Shown here piece by piece: positions 9,805 to 19,077 of a stretch of DNA of 49,348 nt. The translations under genes were made by a program, and so were the position numbers. A model generated the notes under the pieces. It was not told the origin of the DNA. It did not search any database and saw only the letters and a program-made list of their open reading frames with translations. Origin of the DNA: Bacteroidota bacterium (lineage in GTDB: Bacteria > Bacteroidota > Bacteroidia > Cytophagales > UBA9547); assembly GCA_004293915.1 (NCBI GenBank), contig RDZG01000076.1, forward strand, positions 1 through 49,348, written 5' to 3'. Each line of letters begins with the position of its first letter. The first letter of the stretch is position 1.

Positions 9805-10329
9805 TTATATTTCTTTTTCGTTAACTTCAACAGCACCATGAGAAGATAGAATTTGTGACAATTCTTCTTTTGATTTTTTATTTTTTGATAAATCAATTGC
9901 AACAATAAATTTGTCATCTGTACTACGAATGTCAAAAATAACAGGCTTCGACCAAGGAGCTAAGCTGCTTGCAGTAAAGAATGTACCAACCATCCCAAAT
10001 GCTGCAAATAAAACTGTACCTTCAAATGTTATTGGAATAAAATTTGGTAACGAAGCATTAGGTTTTCCACCTACATTCATAGGCCAATCAAAACCATTCA
10101 TAGAATACATCATAGTTAAAGCTAACGAACAGCCTGTTAAACCAAATAAAAATGCAGCTATTGGTAATCTTGATCTTTTATAACCTAAGTTTTCATCCAA
10201 GCCATGAATTGGATATGGGGTAAAGACTTCGTGAATTGAAACTCCAAGATTACGAATATCATGAATTCCATGCATCAGTACATCTTCATCATCAAAAACC
10301 CCAAGAATAAAATGTTTAGAATCAGACAT
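9805..10329 (-). CDS. actD: Alternative complex III subunit ActD (DUF3341)
   Basis: Small membrane subunit of ACIII. The 174-aa protein begins with a soluble alpha/beta segment (ILGVFDDEDVLMHGI, then EVFTPYPIHGLDE), characteristic of DUF3341. Two membrane helices follow (about residues 58-76 and 101-122), and then a soluble C-terminal tail. It has no cofactor motifs. The gene lies 11 bases downstream of actC and 8 bases upstream of actE, so co-translation is likely. The subunit's function beyond structure is not established as far as I know. Confidence 0.93.
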   Translation of the reverse strand: MSDSKHFILGVFDDEDVLMHGIHDIRNLGVSIHEVFTPYPIHGLDENLGYKRSRLPIAAFLFGLTGCSLALTMMYSMNGFDWPMNVGGKPNASLPNFIPITFEGTVLFAAFGMVGTFFTASSLAPWSKPVIFDIRSTDDKFIVAIDLSKNKKSKEELSQILSSHGAVEVNEKEI

Positions 10330-10340
10330 TAAAATTTGAT

Positions 10341-11735
10341 TTAGTGAGTGTGAATATTAGATTTAGTACTTGTTACTGGTAAAACCTCTGATGAAGAATT
10401 CAAAACAGATTTTATTTCAGCCATATTTACTACTGGTAAGAATTTACTAAACAAAAAGAATAAAGTAAAAAACAATCCAAATGAGTTTATATATACTCCA
10501 ACATCAACTGGCGTTGCGTAAAACATTGCCCAACTTGACGGAACATAATCTCTATGTAATGATGAAACAATGATTACAAAACGCTCAAACCACATACCAA
10601 TGTTTACAATTATAGATATTATAAATGTAGCAGCAATACTTCTTCTAATTTTCTTAATCCAAAATAATTGGGGAGAAATTACATTACAAGTCATCATCGA
10701 CCAATATGCCCACCAATATGGACCAGTTGCACGGTTGATAAAACAATACGTTTCATATTCTACACCAGAATACCAAGCAATAAAGAACTCTGTTAAATAT
10801 GCTACACCAACAATTGAGCCAGTTAGAATAATAATTTTATTCATCGTTTCAATATGCTCTAGTGTAATGTAATCTTCAAGTTTGTAAACAGAGCGAGTGA
10901 TAATCATTAAAGTTAATACCATTGCAAAACCAGAGAAAATAGCACCTGCTACGAAATAAGGAGGAAATATAGTAGTATGCCATCCAGGAATTACAGAAGT
11001 TGCAAAATCCATTGATACAATTGTATGTACAGAAAGTACAAGTGGAGTAGATAAACCAGCCAAAATCAATGAAACCGATTCGTAGCGAGACCAATCTTTT
11101 GCACCTCCAGTCCAGCCAAATGACATTGCACCATAAACAATTTTAGAAATTTTGTTTGTAGCTCTATCACGTATAGTTGATAAATCTGGAATCATACCAA
11201 TATACCAAAACACCAATGAAACAGATAAATATGTAGAGATTGCAAAAACGTCCCATACTAAAGGAGAATTGAAATTTACCCAAAGCGAACCAAAAGCATT
11301 TGGTAAAGGCAATGGCCAATAACCAACCCATGGACGACCCATGTGGCACAAAATAAAACTAGCCGCACATAATACAGCAAAAATTGTCATTGCCTCTGCA
11401 GCACGGTTGATAGAAGTTCTCCATTTTTGGCGAAACAAAAGTAAAACAGCCGAAATTAATGTTCCTGCATGACCTATACCTACCCACCACACAAAATTTG
11501 TGATATCCCAAGCCCATCCTACAGTTTTATTTAATCCCCACTCCCCTATTCCGTACCAAAGTGTACGATACACATTGTACAAACCATAAGAAAGCATAAG
11601 TACCGAAAGCGTAAAAGCAATCATCCAACGAATATTGGGTTTTGCTTCTACATGGCGGCAGATATCTTGCGTAACATCGTGCAATGTTTTTCCACCTGTA
11701 ACTAATGGTGGCCTAACTGATGAACTAACTTGCAT
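10341..11735 (-). CDS. actC: Alternative complex III membrane subunit ActC (NrfD/PsrC family)
   Basis: Large polytopic subunit of ACIII thought to hold the quinol-oxidation site next to the iron-sulfur subunit ActB. The 464-aa protein has about ten membrane helices. Family-typical stretches are [20 protein letters not shown] (about 92-111), the [18 protein letters not shown] loop, and [19 protein letters not shown]. It follows actB by 24 bases and precedes actD by 11 in the same operon. Start ATG at 11735 is the first Met of a soluble N-terminal tail of about 35 residues, usual for the family. Confidence 0.96.
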   Translation of the reverse strand: MQVSSSVRPPLVTGGKTLHDVTQDICRHVEAKPNIRWMIAFTLSVLMLSYGLYNVYRTLWYGIGEWGLNKTVGWAWDITNFVWWVGIGHAGTLISAVLLLFRQKWRTSINRAAEAMTIFAVLCAASFILCHMGRPWVGYWPLPLPNAFGSLWVNFNSPLVWDVFAISTYLSVSLVFWYIGMIPDLSTIRDRATNKISKIVYGAMSFGWTGGAKDWSRYESVSLILAGLSTPLVLSVHTIVSMDFATSVIPGWHTTIFPPYFVAGAIFSGFAMVLTLMIITRSVYKLEDYITLEHIETMNKIIILTGSIVGVAYLTEFFIAWYSGVEYETYCFINRATGPYWWAYWSMMTCNVISPQLFWIKKIRRSIAATFIISIIVNIGMWFERFVIIVSSLHRDYVPSSWAMFYATPVDVGVYINSFGLFFTLFFLFSKFLPVVNMAEIKSVLNSSSEVLPVTSTKSNIHTH

Positions 11736-11759
11736 AGTTTATTTATTTATTCTCTATTA

Positions 11760-14700
11760 CTAAACGTTTCTAATTTTTGTTAAATATGATACTGATGGTT
11801 TCACATTTATTTCTTCTAATAAATGATACGCACGTTCTTGGTTTGTTTCATTTAATAGCTTTGATATTCTACTTTGTGGGTCGTTCATATCACCAAATAC
11901 AATGGCTTCAGAAGGACAAGATTGCGAACATGCTGTTTCGATTTCTCCATCAATTGGCCTACGTTTTTCGATTTTGGCAGCCAATTTACCAGACTGAATT
12001 CTTTGTACACACATTGAACATTTTTCCATTACCCCACGTGCACGAACTGTAACATCTGGATTTAACACCATTTTGCCAAGTCCTTCGTTTTCACGAGCAT
12101 CATGAGCTGGATTTATTTCTGCAAATTTATCATTTGTATAATAACTAAACCAATTGAATCTACGCACTTTGTATGGACAGTTGTTTGCACAATATCTTGT
12201 ACCTACACAACGATTGTAAGTCATTTGATTTAACCCTTCTGTGCTATGCGTAGTTGCCAAAACAGGGCAAACGGTTTCGCATGGTGCATTGTTACAATGC
12301 TGACACATAACAGGTTGGAAAACTACTTGTGGATTTTCTGACGGATCTTCACGTTTCGTATCCATCAATCCCGCAACACTTTTATCTTCTTGGTTTACAG
12401 CATCCGATGTGTAATATCTATCGATACGTATCCAATGCATTTCTCTGCGATTGATAACTTCGCGTTTGCCAACAACAGGCACATTGTTTTCGGCTTGACA
12501 ACTAATTACACAAGATCCACAACCTGTACAAGAGTTCAAATCTATTGCTAATCCCCAAAAGTGATTATTGTAATTATGTGTTTGTAGTCCTTTTGTATCC
12601 CAAATTGAAATTTTTTCTGGCGATTTTTCTCCATCAGACGTTTTTATCATTGGTTTGTAACGACCAGCAGATGGGTCTTTTACATAATCAGCCAAAGTTG
12701 TTTCTTGAACTATTGGACGCGACATCATTGTTTGATGTGTCTGCGTTTGTGCTAATTCATATTTTTCTCCAGTTTTTTCTATTGTACAAACTCCAGAATA
12801 AGTAGCTTTTCCATCTATTGCATTAATAAAAGTAAACACATTTGCACCTACTCCATTAGCAACTTTACCTGAAACTTCTCTGCCATAGCCAACAGCCATT
12901 GAAACTGTATTTGCTGCCTGTCCAGGTTGAATTAACACTGGCAATACAACCGAAACACCAGATTTAGAAGTAACTTTTACTTTATCTCCTTGCTCTAATC
13001 CTTTTTCGTTTGCAAAAGTTTTAGAAACAGTAACATAGTTATCCCAAGTTGCTTTCGAGATTGGCTCTGGGAATTCTTGCAACCAAGGGTTATTTGCTTG
13101 CGAACCATTTCCAATACCTACTTTTTCATAAAGTGTATATTCAATTTCGGTTGATGCTTTTGATCCTGATAAAGCAGCTGAAACTGCATTAATATCAAAA
13201 GCGTATGAAGATGTTACGCCAAATGCTTTTGCATTTTCATAAACACCATTATATAATGCTTTATCCCAAAACGATTGGAATGTAGAAATTTCTGTTTGCG
13301 TAGGGAAAATATTAACTCTCCAAACATATTGTACATACGAGTATGCATCCAATGAACCTCCTGACCATCTATTCAAACTTTCAATCGACTGACGTGTTTT
13401 GAACAAAGGAGAAATAGTAGGTTGAGTTAAACTAAATAAGCCATCGGCAGGTTTTGCATCCGACCAGCTTTCTAAATAATGATTATCGGGAGCAATAAAA
13501 TTGCATAAAGCTGAAGTTTCATTTGGTCTATCAGCTATCGAAACTTTAATAGCAATTTTTGCTAATAATGCTTTTATTTCTTTAGCCTTTGGAGCATCAT
13601 AAACTGGGTTTGCATTTATAAAAATAACAGCTCCAGCATCTGAAGTCAATAATGTATCAATTGCACTGTCACTTCCTTTTTTAAAGTAAGAAGGATTAGA
13701 GATTGATAAAGTTGAGCCATAATTGCCCAACATTTGATTGATATTATTTACAATTAATTGAGCAGCAACATTATTTGATCCAGAAACAACTAAAGATTTA
13801 CCTTTTGCTGCAACCAAATCTTTTGCTGCACTTTTGATTATTTTTGAATCTTCACCAAAAACTCCACTTAATTGTGTTCCACCTACTAAAGTTGAAACTG
13901 CATTATGCAATTGAGCGATATAATTTAATTCTTGAGAAGGTTTAATAGAAGTTCTAAAATCTGCATTAGAACCAGTTAAACTCATTGTTGTCTCGAATTG
14001 ATAATGACGAGACATTGTTTTTTTATCTTTTGATAACTTGCGTTGAATCGAATAATCTTTTTGAAATTGTACTGGAGAAACCCAAGTACCTAAAAAATCG
14101 GCACCAAAAGAAACAATTACCATTGCTTTTGAAAAATCATAGCTAGGCAATGCTTTTACACCAAAAGATTTTTCATTAGCATCTAAAATTCCAGACGCAG
14201 AGTTTGTATCATAAGCCAAATGCATAGCAGTTGGATATTTTGCAACAAACTCATTTATAGCTTGTTGTAAAGAAATACTCAATACTGTATTTGAAACAAT
14301 TGCAATTTTTTTACCTGACGAAGCAACTTCTTGAAGTTTTGAGCCTAGCTTAGAGTCTAGTTCGTCCCAAGTAGTTTTGTTGCCATCAATCATTGGATTG
14401 CGGAAACGCTCTTTGTCGTATAAAGAAAGAACAGAAGCAGCAACACGAGCAGAAATTCCTCCTTTAGAAATAGATGAATTTTTATTTCCTTCAATTTTAA
14501 TCGGACGACCTTCGCGAGTTTTAACAATTATAGAGCAATAATCACCTCCTTCGGCATAAGTTGAAGCATAATAATTAGGAATAGTTGCATCAACATCTTC
14601 AGGTTTATTCAAATATGGTATAGCTTTTCTAACAGGTGTTTCGCAAGCAGCCAAAGTGGCAGCAGCTACACCAAATCCCATCATTTTTAAGAAATCTCTG

Positions 14701-14831
14701 CGGTAATGCCCACCATTTTCTGACTCTGAAGGCAGATAATCAGGAAATTCTTGTTTGGCATTTTTAACAAACTCAGGAGATTGTTCCAACTCTTCGAATC
14801 CTCTCCAATAGGTTTTGTTAGTAAGCGACAT
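11760..14831 (-). CDS. actB: Alternative complex III iron-sulfur/molybdopterin-like subunit ActB
   Basis: Large periplasmic subunit of ACIII, a fusion of a molybdopterin-oxidoreductase-like domain and a four-cluster ferredoxin-like domain. It relays electrons from quinol oxidation to the heme subunits. The 1023-aa protein has a TAT-like motif (RRDFLKMM, residues 44-51) and a Cys in AACETP. The molybdopterin-like region spans about residues 70-720; in this family it usually lacks the cofactor. The Fe-S part starts near residue 765 with CTGCGSCVISCQAE, then CQHCNNAPCETVCP (about 840), CVGTRYCANNCPYK (about 870), CSMC (about 935) and CSQSCPSEA (about 965). It is second in the operon, 29 bases after actA. 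Confidence 0.96.
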   Translation of the reverse strand: MSLTNKTYWRGFEELEQSPEFVKNAKQEFPDYLPSESENGGHYRRDFLKMMGFGVAAATLAACETPVRKAIPYLNKPEDVDATIPNYYASTYAEGGDYCSIIVKTREGRPIKIEGNKNSSISKGGISARVAASVLSLYDKERFRNPMIDGNKTTWDELDSKLGSKLQEVASSGKKIAIVSNTVLSISLQQAINEFVAKYPTAMHLAYDTNSASGILDANEKSFGVKALPSYDFSKAMVIVSFGADFLGTWVSPVQFQKDYSIQRKLSKDKKTMSRHYQFETTMSLTGSNADFRTSIKPSQELNYIAQLHNAVSTLVGGTQLSGVFGEDSKIIKSAAKDLVAAKGKSLVVSGSNNVAAQLIVNNINQMLGNYGSTLSISNPSYFKKGSDSAIDTLLTSDAGAVIFINANPVYDAPKAKEIKALLAKIAIKVSIADRPNETSALCNFIAPDNHYLESWSDAKPADGLFSLTQPTISPLFKTRQSIESLNRWSGGSLDAYSYVQYVWRVNIFPTQTEISTFQSFWDKALYNGVYENAKAFGVTSSYAFDINAVSAALSGSKASTEIEYTLYEKVGIGNGSQANNPWLQEFPEPISKATWDNYVTVSKTFANEKGLEQGDKVKVTSKSGVSVVLPVLIQPGQAANTVSMAVGYGREVSGKVANGVGANVFTFINAIDGKATYSGVCTIEKTGEKYELAQTQTHQTMMSRPIVQETTLADYVKDPSAGRYKPMIKTSDGEKSPEKISIWDTKGLQTHNYNNHFWGLAIDLNSCTGCGSCVISCQAENNVPVVGKREVINRREMHWIRIDRYYTSDAVNQEDKSVAGLMDTKREDPSENPQVVFQPVMCQHCNNAPCETVCPVLATTHSTEGLNQMTYNRCVGTRYCANNCPYKVRRFNWFSYYTNDKFAEINPAHDARENEGLGKMVLNPDVTVRARGVMEKCSMCVQRIQSGKLAAKIEKRRPIDGEIETACSQSCPSEAIVFGDMNDPQSRISKLLNETNQERAYHLLEEINVKPSVSYLTKIRNV

Positions 14832-14860
14832 ATATGCTTAAACTTTTTATTTGAAATTTA

Positions 14861-16105
14861 TTAATAATGGCATTTAGAACATTCTAAACCACCTATATCT
14901 TTTACTTTCATCGGTTCTTTTGAATTTTTAGCATGTGCAGCCATCAATGCATCATAATAATGATTGTCTTTGCCGTTTACAGCAGTTTCTCTGTGGCAAT
15001 TGATACACCAACCCATTGTTAAAGACGAATATTGTTGTACAACTTCCATTTGTTCTACTGGTCCATGACATTGTTTACATTCAATACCACCAACTTTTGC
15101 GTGTGTAGCATGATTGAAATTGGCTAAATCTGGTAAATTATGAACTCTTACCCACTCAATCGGACGACCAGTTGAAATAGCTTTGTATAATTTCTGAATT
15201 TCAGGTGATTCTTGTTTGATTGCATTGTGGCAATTCATACAAATATTAGTAGAAGGAATACTTGCAGATTTTGATTTATATACACCAGTATGGCAATAGT
15301 TACAATTGATTTTATATTCTCCAGCATGAAGTTTATGTGAAAACGCTATTGGTTGTGTAGGTGCATAGCCTTGCGAAACACCAATTCCAACCATTCCATC
15401 AATACACGCTTTGCCAACTACAAGTACAAATACAAATGTAGCTATGCCTTTAAAAGCTTTGCTGTTATAAACTGCAGCAAAATCGTATTTTGTATTTACT
15501 ACTTCTTTATCAATATCAGAAAGTGAGGTGCTGTTGTTAAGGTATTTTGTTAAAATGGAAATTATTAAAACCAATACAATTAAAATGATAGCAAGAATGG
15601 CAACAAAAAGTACCAAAATTAAATTCATCGAAGTAGTATCTTGTGGTTGTGCGGCAGTTGCAGTACCACCATCGGTTGGTGCAGCAGAAGCAGCGGGTGC
15701 AGCAACTACTTTTTCTGATTCTGATTTAATATAAGCAACTATAGAAACGATTTCTGCATCTTTGAAATCGAAACTTTGCATTTGAGTTTTTCCAAATTTG
15801 TTGTAAATCTCGTTTGCATAAGCATCGCCACTATTAATTAATAATGTTGAATTTCTTATCCATTTTATTAACCAAGGCATTGGTCTGCGAACATGAACGC
15901 CTTTAAGCCCTGGACCAACAACTACTTCATCTGTTACTTTATGACACTGGGTACAATTATTTTCGAATAATGCTTTACCTGCTGTTATTACAGCTTCTTC
16001 TGTTGGTATAGCCTGAGAATATGCAGCGAAAGTAGAAAAAAGTAAACATGAAATTACTGCAAATTTGGCTGAAAGTTTAGTTAAAACTTTTAAATTGACT
16101 GACAT
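14861..16105 (-). CDS. actA: Alternative complex III multiheme cytochrome c subunit ActA with N-terminal cytochrome domain
   Basis: Periplasmic multiheme electron-transfer subunit of ACIII and first gene of the operon. The 414-aa protein has a signal peptide (cleavage near YSQA, 29-32) and a mono-heme cytochrome domain with CTQCH (51-55). An Ala/Thr/Pro-rich linker (134-157) and a membrane helix (160-187) follow, then a second hydrophobic helix (218-236). Next come the five hemes expected of ActA: CNYCH (268-272), CMNCH (289-293), CKQCH (343-347), CINCH (367-371) and CSKCH (409-413). Six CxxCH motifs in one chain means a cytochrome c domain is fused to the pentaheme core. A promoter lies 28-58 bases upstream. 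Confidence 0.95.
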   Translation of the reverse strand: MSVNLKVLTKLSAKFAVISCLLFSTFAAYSQAIPTEEAVITAGKALFENNCTQCHKVTDEVVVGPGLKGVHVRRPMPWLIKWIRNSTLLINSGDAYANEIYNKFGKTQMQSFDFKDAEIVSIVAYIKSESEKVVAAPAASAAPTDGGTATAAQPQDTTSMNLILVLFVAILAIILIVLVLIISILTKYLNNSTSLSDIDKEVVNTKYDFAAVYNSKAFKGIATFVFVLVVGKACIDGMVGIGVSQGYAPTQPIAFSHKLHAGEYKINCNYCHTGVYKSKSASIPSTNICMNCHNAIKQESPEIQKLYKAISTGRPIEWVRVHNLPDLANFNHATHAKVGGIECKQCHGPVEQMEVVQQYSSLTMGWCINCHRETAVNGKDNHYYDALMAAHAKNSKEPMKVKDIGGLECSKCHY

Positions 16106-16132
16106 ATGATGCTAATCTGTTATTGAGAGCCA

Positions 16133-16163
16133 CAAAACTAATATCACATTCTATAAAATCAAA
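16133..16163 (-). promoter_or_regulatory. Bacteroidota-type promoter of the act-cox operon
   Basis: On the minus strand: TTTG (16163-16160), exactly 19 bases, then TAGTTTTG (16140-16133). This fits the known Bacteroidota housekeeping consensus TTTG-N19-TAnnTTTG. The predicted transcription start is about 20-25 bases upstream of the actA ATG. The rest of the 250-base gap to the divergent amidase gene is AT-rich, with nothing else recognised. Confidence 0.65.
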
Positions 16164-16315
16164 TAGAAATTGAATAGATTTATTACAAATTTATCATTTG
16201 ATGTATACAAACCGCTTTTTTGAATCAAAATTGGCACATTTTGTGCTTTTTTTTAGTTCCATATTTTGTAATTTAGAATAATTATAAACAAAAATACATA
16301 ATTTCTAATGCAATT

Positions 16316-16347
16316 TTTGTAAAAAATTTGCGTTATAGGTATATTTG
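16316..16347 (+). promoter_or_regulatory. Candidate promoter of the amidase gene
   Basis: TTTG (16316-16319), 20 bases, TATATTTG (16340-16347). It matches the -33/-7 consensus but leaves a leader of only about 10 bases before the GTG start at 16362. That favours 16362 over 16356. Confidence 0.4.
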
Positions 16348-16355
16348 ACAAAAAT

Positions 16356-16943
16356 GTGATTGTGAAAAATATTTTATCAACTATTATTCTCTATTTATTA
16401 GTTCAAAACACTTCTGCTCAAGATTCAAAAACCGAGTTAAATACTGTTGAGAAGTGCTTAGACTTTGGTTATTGCATATTTGATTCGATACGAAAGCCAG
16501 ATGTTTTGCTTTTGCATTCATCGTATTGCCCAACAAAAAAAGACAGTTTTGATTTACCATGTATATTGGATTTGTACAAAAAACATGATGTAGCTGCACA
16601 TTTTATAATTGACCGAGAAGGAATAATTTACAAAATGGTAAATATCGAACAAGTTGCTTACCACGGTGGAAAAGGAGAGTTGCCAGATAAAAATAATCAA
16701 ATCAATACACGATCTATCGGAGTTGAATTAATAAACTCAAAATCAAGCTATTATACGCAAAATCAATATGCCTCACTTTTGAATTTATGGAATGTAATCA
16801 AAATAAAATATCCAATCAAAATCATTACAGGTCATGCAGAAACTGCCCCAAATCGAAAAACAGATCCATGGAATTTTGACTGGAAATATTTTAAACAATT
16901 AATAAAAGAGGACTCTATTAAGGTTTGGTTAAAAAACAACTAA
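16356..16943 (+). CDS. Secreted N-acetylmuramoyl-L-alanine amidase (AmpD/PGRP family)
   Basis: Zinc amidase predicted to cut the bond between N-acetylmuramic acid and L-Ala in peptidoglycan. The 195-aa protein carries a signal peptide (ILSTIILYLLVQNTSAQ), so it should act in the periplasm rather than in the cytosol like AmpD. The amidase_2 fold is recognisable. Zinc ligands are His54 (LLHSSYCP), His160 and Asp170 (TGHAETAPNRKTDP), with Lys168 in the place of AmpD's catalytic lysine and a substrate-side YHGGKG at about 102-107. There is no ATG: the start is GTG at 16356, or more likely GTG at 16362 (giving MKNILST). Its stop overlaps the stop of the convergent LytTR gene by four bases (ctaa). 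Confidence 0.85.
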   Translation: MIVKNILSTIILYLLVQNTSAQDSKTELNTVEKCLDFGYCIFDSIRKPDVLLLHSSYCPTKKDSFDLPCILDLYKKHDVAAHFIIDREGIIYKMVNIEQVAYHGGKGELPDKNNQINTRSIGVELINSKSSYYTQNQYASLLNLWNVIKIKYPIKIITGHAETAPNRKTDPWNFDWKYFKQLIKEDSIKVWLKNN

Positions 16944-17671
16944 ATTCCCAACGCATCTTTTAATTTAATATACCCAGCTTTGCTGATTTGAACTTTATGA
17001 TTTGTAATTAAAACGGCTACAAAGTTTTCTTTTTCATAAGGCTCAATATTTTTTAGATAATCAAGATTTAAAATATACGAACGATGTGTTTTTATAAACT
17101 TAGTTGGATTTAAAAACTGCTCAATTTTACTCAACGTAATTTTTTTCTTATACATTTTTGATGCTGTATATACATTAATATAGTCATCATTGGCTTCAAA
17201 AAAACAAATTTTATCAAAATAAATTATTTCTAACTTTCCACTTTCTTTGATTACAATTCTGTCACGAGGAATATCATAAGTAATTGACTCTGAATCGGTT
17301 TCAGATTTTAAATTTAGTGTTTTTGCATTTTTAAATTTAGAAATTGCGGTTTGAAATCTGTTTTTAGCAATCGGTTTTAATAAATAATCTATTGCATAAT
17401 ATTCGAATGCTTTTACTGCATATTGATCAAACGCAGTGGTAAAAATAACACTTGGTTTTTGGTCTAAAAGTTCTAACATTTCAAAACCCGAAAGTTTAGG
17501 CATTTGTACATCTAAAAAAATTAAATCAGGTTTTTCGGTTTGGATAAGTTTATAGCCATCAAAGCCATTGTGAGCCTCGCCAATGATTATGAAATCGGAA
17601 TTTTCTGTCAAATATTCTTTCAAAATTTGCAATGCAAGAGGCTCATCATCTATCAACACAACTTTAATCAT
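16940..17671 (-). CDS. LytTR-family response regulator
   Basis: Transcription regulator partnered with the adjacent LytS-type kinase. The 243-aa protein has a receiver domain (about 1-120) with Asp8/Asp9, the phospho-acceptor Asp54 (IFLDVQMP), FTTA (77-80) and Lys99 (YLLKP). A LytTR DNA-binding domain follows (about 140-240), with the typical stretch FIKTHRSYILNLDYLKNIEP. Its start overlaps the kinase stop by four bases (17668-17671), the usual sign of translational coupling. Target genes are unknown; the neighbouring LiaF-like protein suggests cell-envelope stress. Confidence 0.95.
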   Translation of the reverse strand: MIKVVLIDDEPLALQILKEYLTENSDFIIIGEAHNGFDGYKLIQTEKPDLIFLDVQMPKLSGFEMLELLDQKPSVIFTTAFDQYAVKAFEYYAIDYLLKPIAKNRFQTAISKFKNAKTLNLKSETDSESITYDIPRDRIVIKESGKLEIIYFDKICFFEANDDYINVYTASKMYKKKITLSKIEQFLNPTKFIKTHRSYILNLDYLKNIEPYEKENFVAVLITNHKVQISKAGYIKLKDALGI

Positions 17672-18696
17672 ACTTGAGGAATTGTAATTTTGATTTTAAA
17701 AACATTTTCAATTTCCGAAATTTTTACTAAATCATGTCTGAAATAACTTAATTCTAATCGTTTTTTTACAGAAGAAATACCAAATCCAGTACCTTTTTTT
17801 TGATTTTGCAAACTTATATCAAATGGGTTAGAAATTTCTACAACCAAATGATTATCAAGCAAATAGGAATATATTTTAATTTCGACTTGATCTAACGTTT
17901 CGTATAAGCCAAATTTGATAGCATTTTCTACCAAAGGTTGTAAAATCAAAATTGGAATTTGTGCGTTTAATGTGTCAGGCATAAGCTCAATTTGTGTTTT
18001 TAAACGGTTTGAAAATCTTACTTTTTCGATTTCCAAATACATTTCGATAGCAGAAATTTCGTTTTTTAAAGTCGATGTAGCATTATAATCTTTATTAGAA
18101 ACAAAACGCATAAAATCAGATAAAAGTACAATCATTTCACGGGCTTTTTCGGGCTGAGAGCCTATTAATGCATAAATCGAATTTAAAGAATTAAACAAAA
18201 AATGAGGTTGAAACTGGTACTGTAATTTTGAAATCTCTGTATCACGAGCCAATTTTTCGGAGGTTAATAAATGAGCATGAAGTTGTGCTTTTTCTTTATT
18301 TACATAAAATAAAAAACATATAAATCCGAAAAGGTTAAAAATTATAAATGTGCCAAACCAGCGAAAAATCATGGTTTCTGACAATGTTTTTTTTGACTCT
18401 ACCATAAAATCTAAATGAAGATGCAACGATTTTACAATTCCAACATACAAACCAGTCAAAAAAAGACTTAATCCTAAAATATAAAGAAAAGAATCTTTTT
18501 TGGGACGATAAAAATAGAGCAAAAAACTCATTCCAATCAATAGTGGAGTCAAAACCAAAACAGAAACTAATGCATCGAGAAAGGTATTTTGAAAACCAGC
18601 ATTTTTTAATCCATAAAAAAGTATAAACCCATAAAAAAGAAGGAAAAAATTAAGCCCAACAATATTTTGCCATTTTCCCAAAAACACATTTTTCAT
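17668..18696 (-). CDS. LytS-type sensor histidine kinase
   Basis: Membrane histidine kinase of the His_kinase (PF06580-like) class. In 342 aa it has four membrane helices (about 10-30, 38-62, 70-90 and 108-128). A short coiled linker precedes the phospho-acceptor motif FQPHFLFNSLNSIYALI (about 158-174), and a GHKL ATPase domain has the N-box PLVENAIKFGL (about 257-267) and G-box GTGFGISSVKKRLELSY (about 303-319). It has no extracellular sensor domain, so the signal is probably sensed in the membrane or through the LiaF-like protein encoded upstream. The gene is coupled to the response regulator by a four-base overlap and follows the DUF4288 gene by 9 bases. Confidence 0.95.
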   Translation of the reverse strand: MKNVFLGKWQNIVGLNFFLLFYGFILFYGLKNAGFQNTFLDALVSVLVLTPLLIGMSFLLYFYRPKKDSFLYILGLSLFLTGLYVGIVKSLHLHLDFMVESKKTLSETMIFRWFGTFIIFNLFGFICFLFYVNKEKAQLHAHLLTSEKLARDTEISKLQYQFQPHFLFNSLNSIYALIGSQPEKAREMIVLLSDFMRFVSNKDYNATSTLKNEISAIEMYLEIEKVRFSNRLKTQIELMPDTLNAQIPILILQPLVENAIKFGLYETLDQVEIKIYSYLLDNHLVVEISNPFDISLQNQKKGTGFGISSVKKRLELSYFRHDLVKISEIENVFKIKITIPQV

Positions 18697-18705
18697 GCTT
18701 TGAAA

Positions 18706-19053
18706 TTAAGCAATTTTATATTGTAAGCCTATTTTTTGAGCTCTTTCATGAACCATTTTCTCAAACAAATTTGCATTTTCTTGCACATTAGTAATAGAAT
18801 AAATCTCTATACCATTTTCAAGTTTTGGCAACGGAAAAACATCCAAAACATCAACAAATTCCCATTTTATGGTATTATTATTTTTATTGTTGATAGAAAA
18901 TTCGTTTTCAAAACCAATTTGATTCGATTTTATGAGTGCCTCATCTAGTGTGGCTGCCTCAATCAAACGCAATTGCTCATCGTATTCAAAATTTTCTTTT
19001 TTACCTGCTAAGTTAATTTTATAAATTAATTTAGCTAAAAACCAGTTTGCCAT
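18706..19053 (-). CDS. DUF4288 domain protein
   Basis: Small soluble protein of 115 aa. The opening NWFLAKLIYKI, the central E-AxTLDEALIKSNQIG segment and the FVDVLDVFPLP segment are the pattern I associate with DUF4288, whose function is not known. No signal peptide, membrane helix or catalytic motif is visible. It sits between the LiaF-like gene (24 bases upstream) and the sensor kinase (9 bases downstream). It is therefore probably co-expressed with, and may modulate, that signalling module; this is inference from context only. Confidence 0.75.
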   Translation of the reverse strand: MANWFLAKLIYKINLAGKKENFEYDEQLRLIEAATLDEALIKSNQIGFENEFSINNKNNNTIKWEFVDVLDVFPLPKLENGIEIYSITNVQENANLFEKMVHERAQKIGLQYKIA

Positions 19054-19077
19054 TTTTGTTTATTTTAGATTTAGAAA

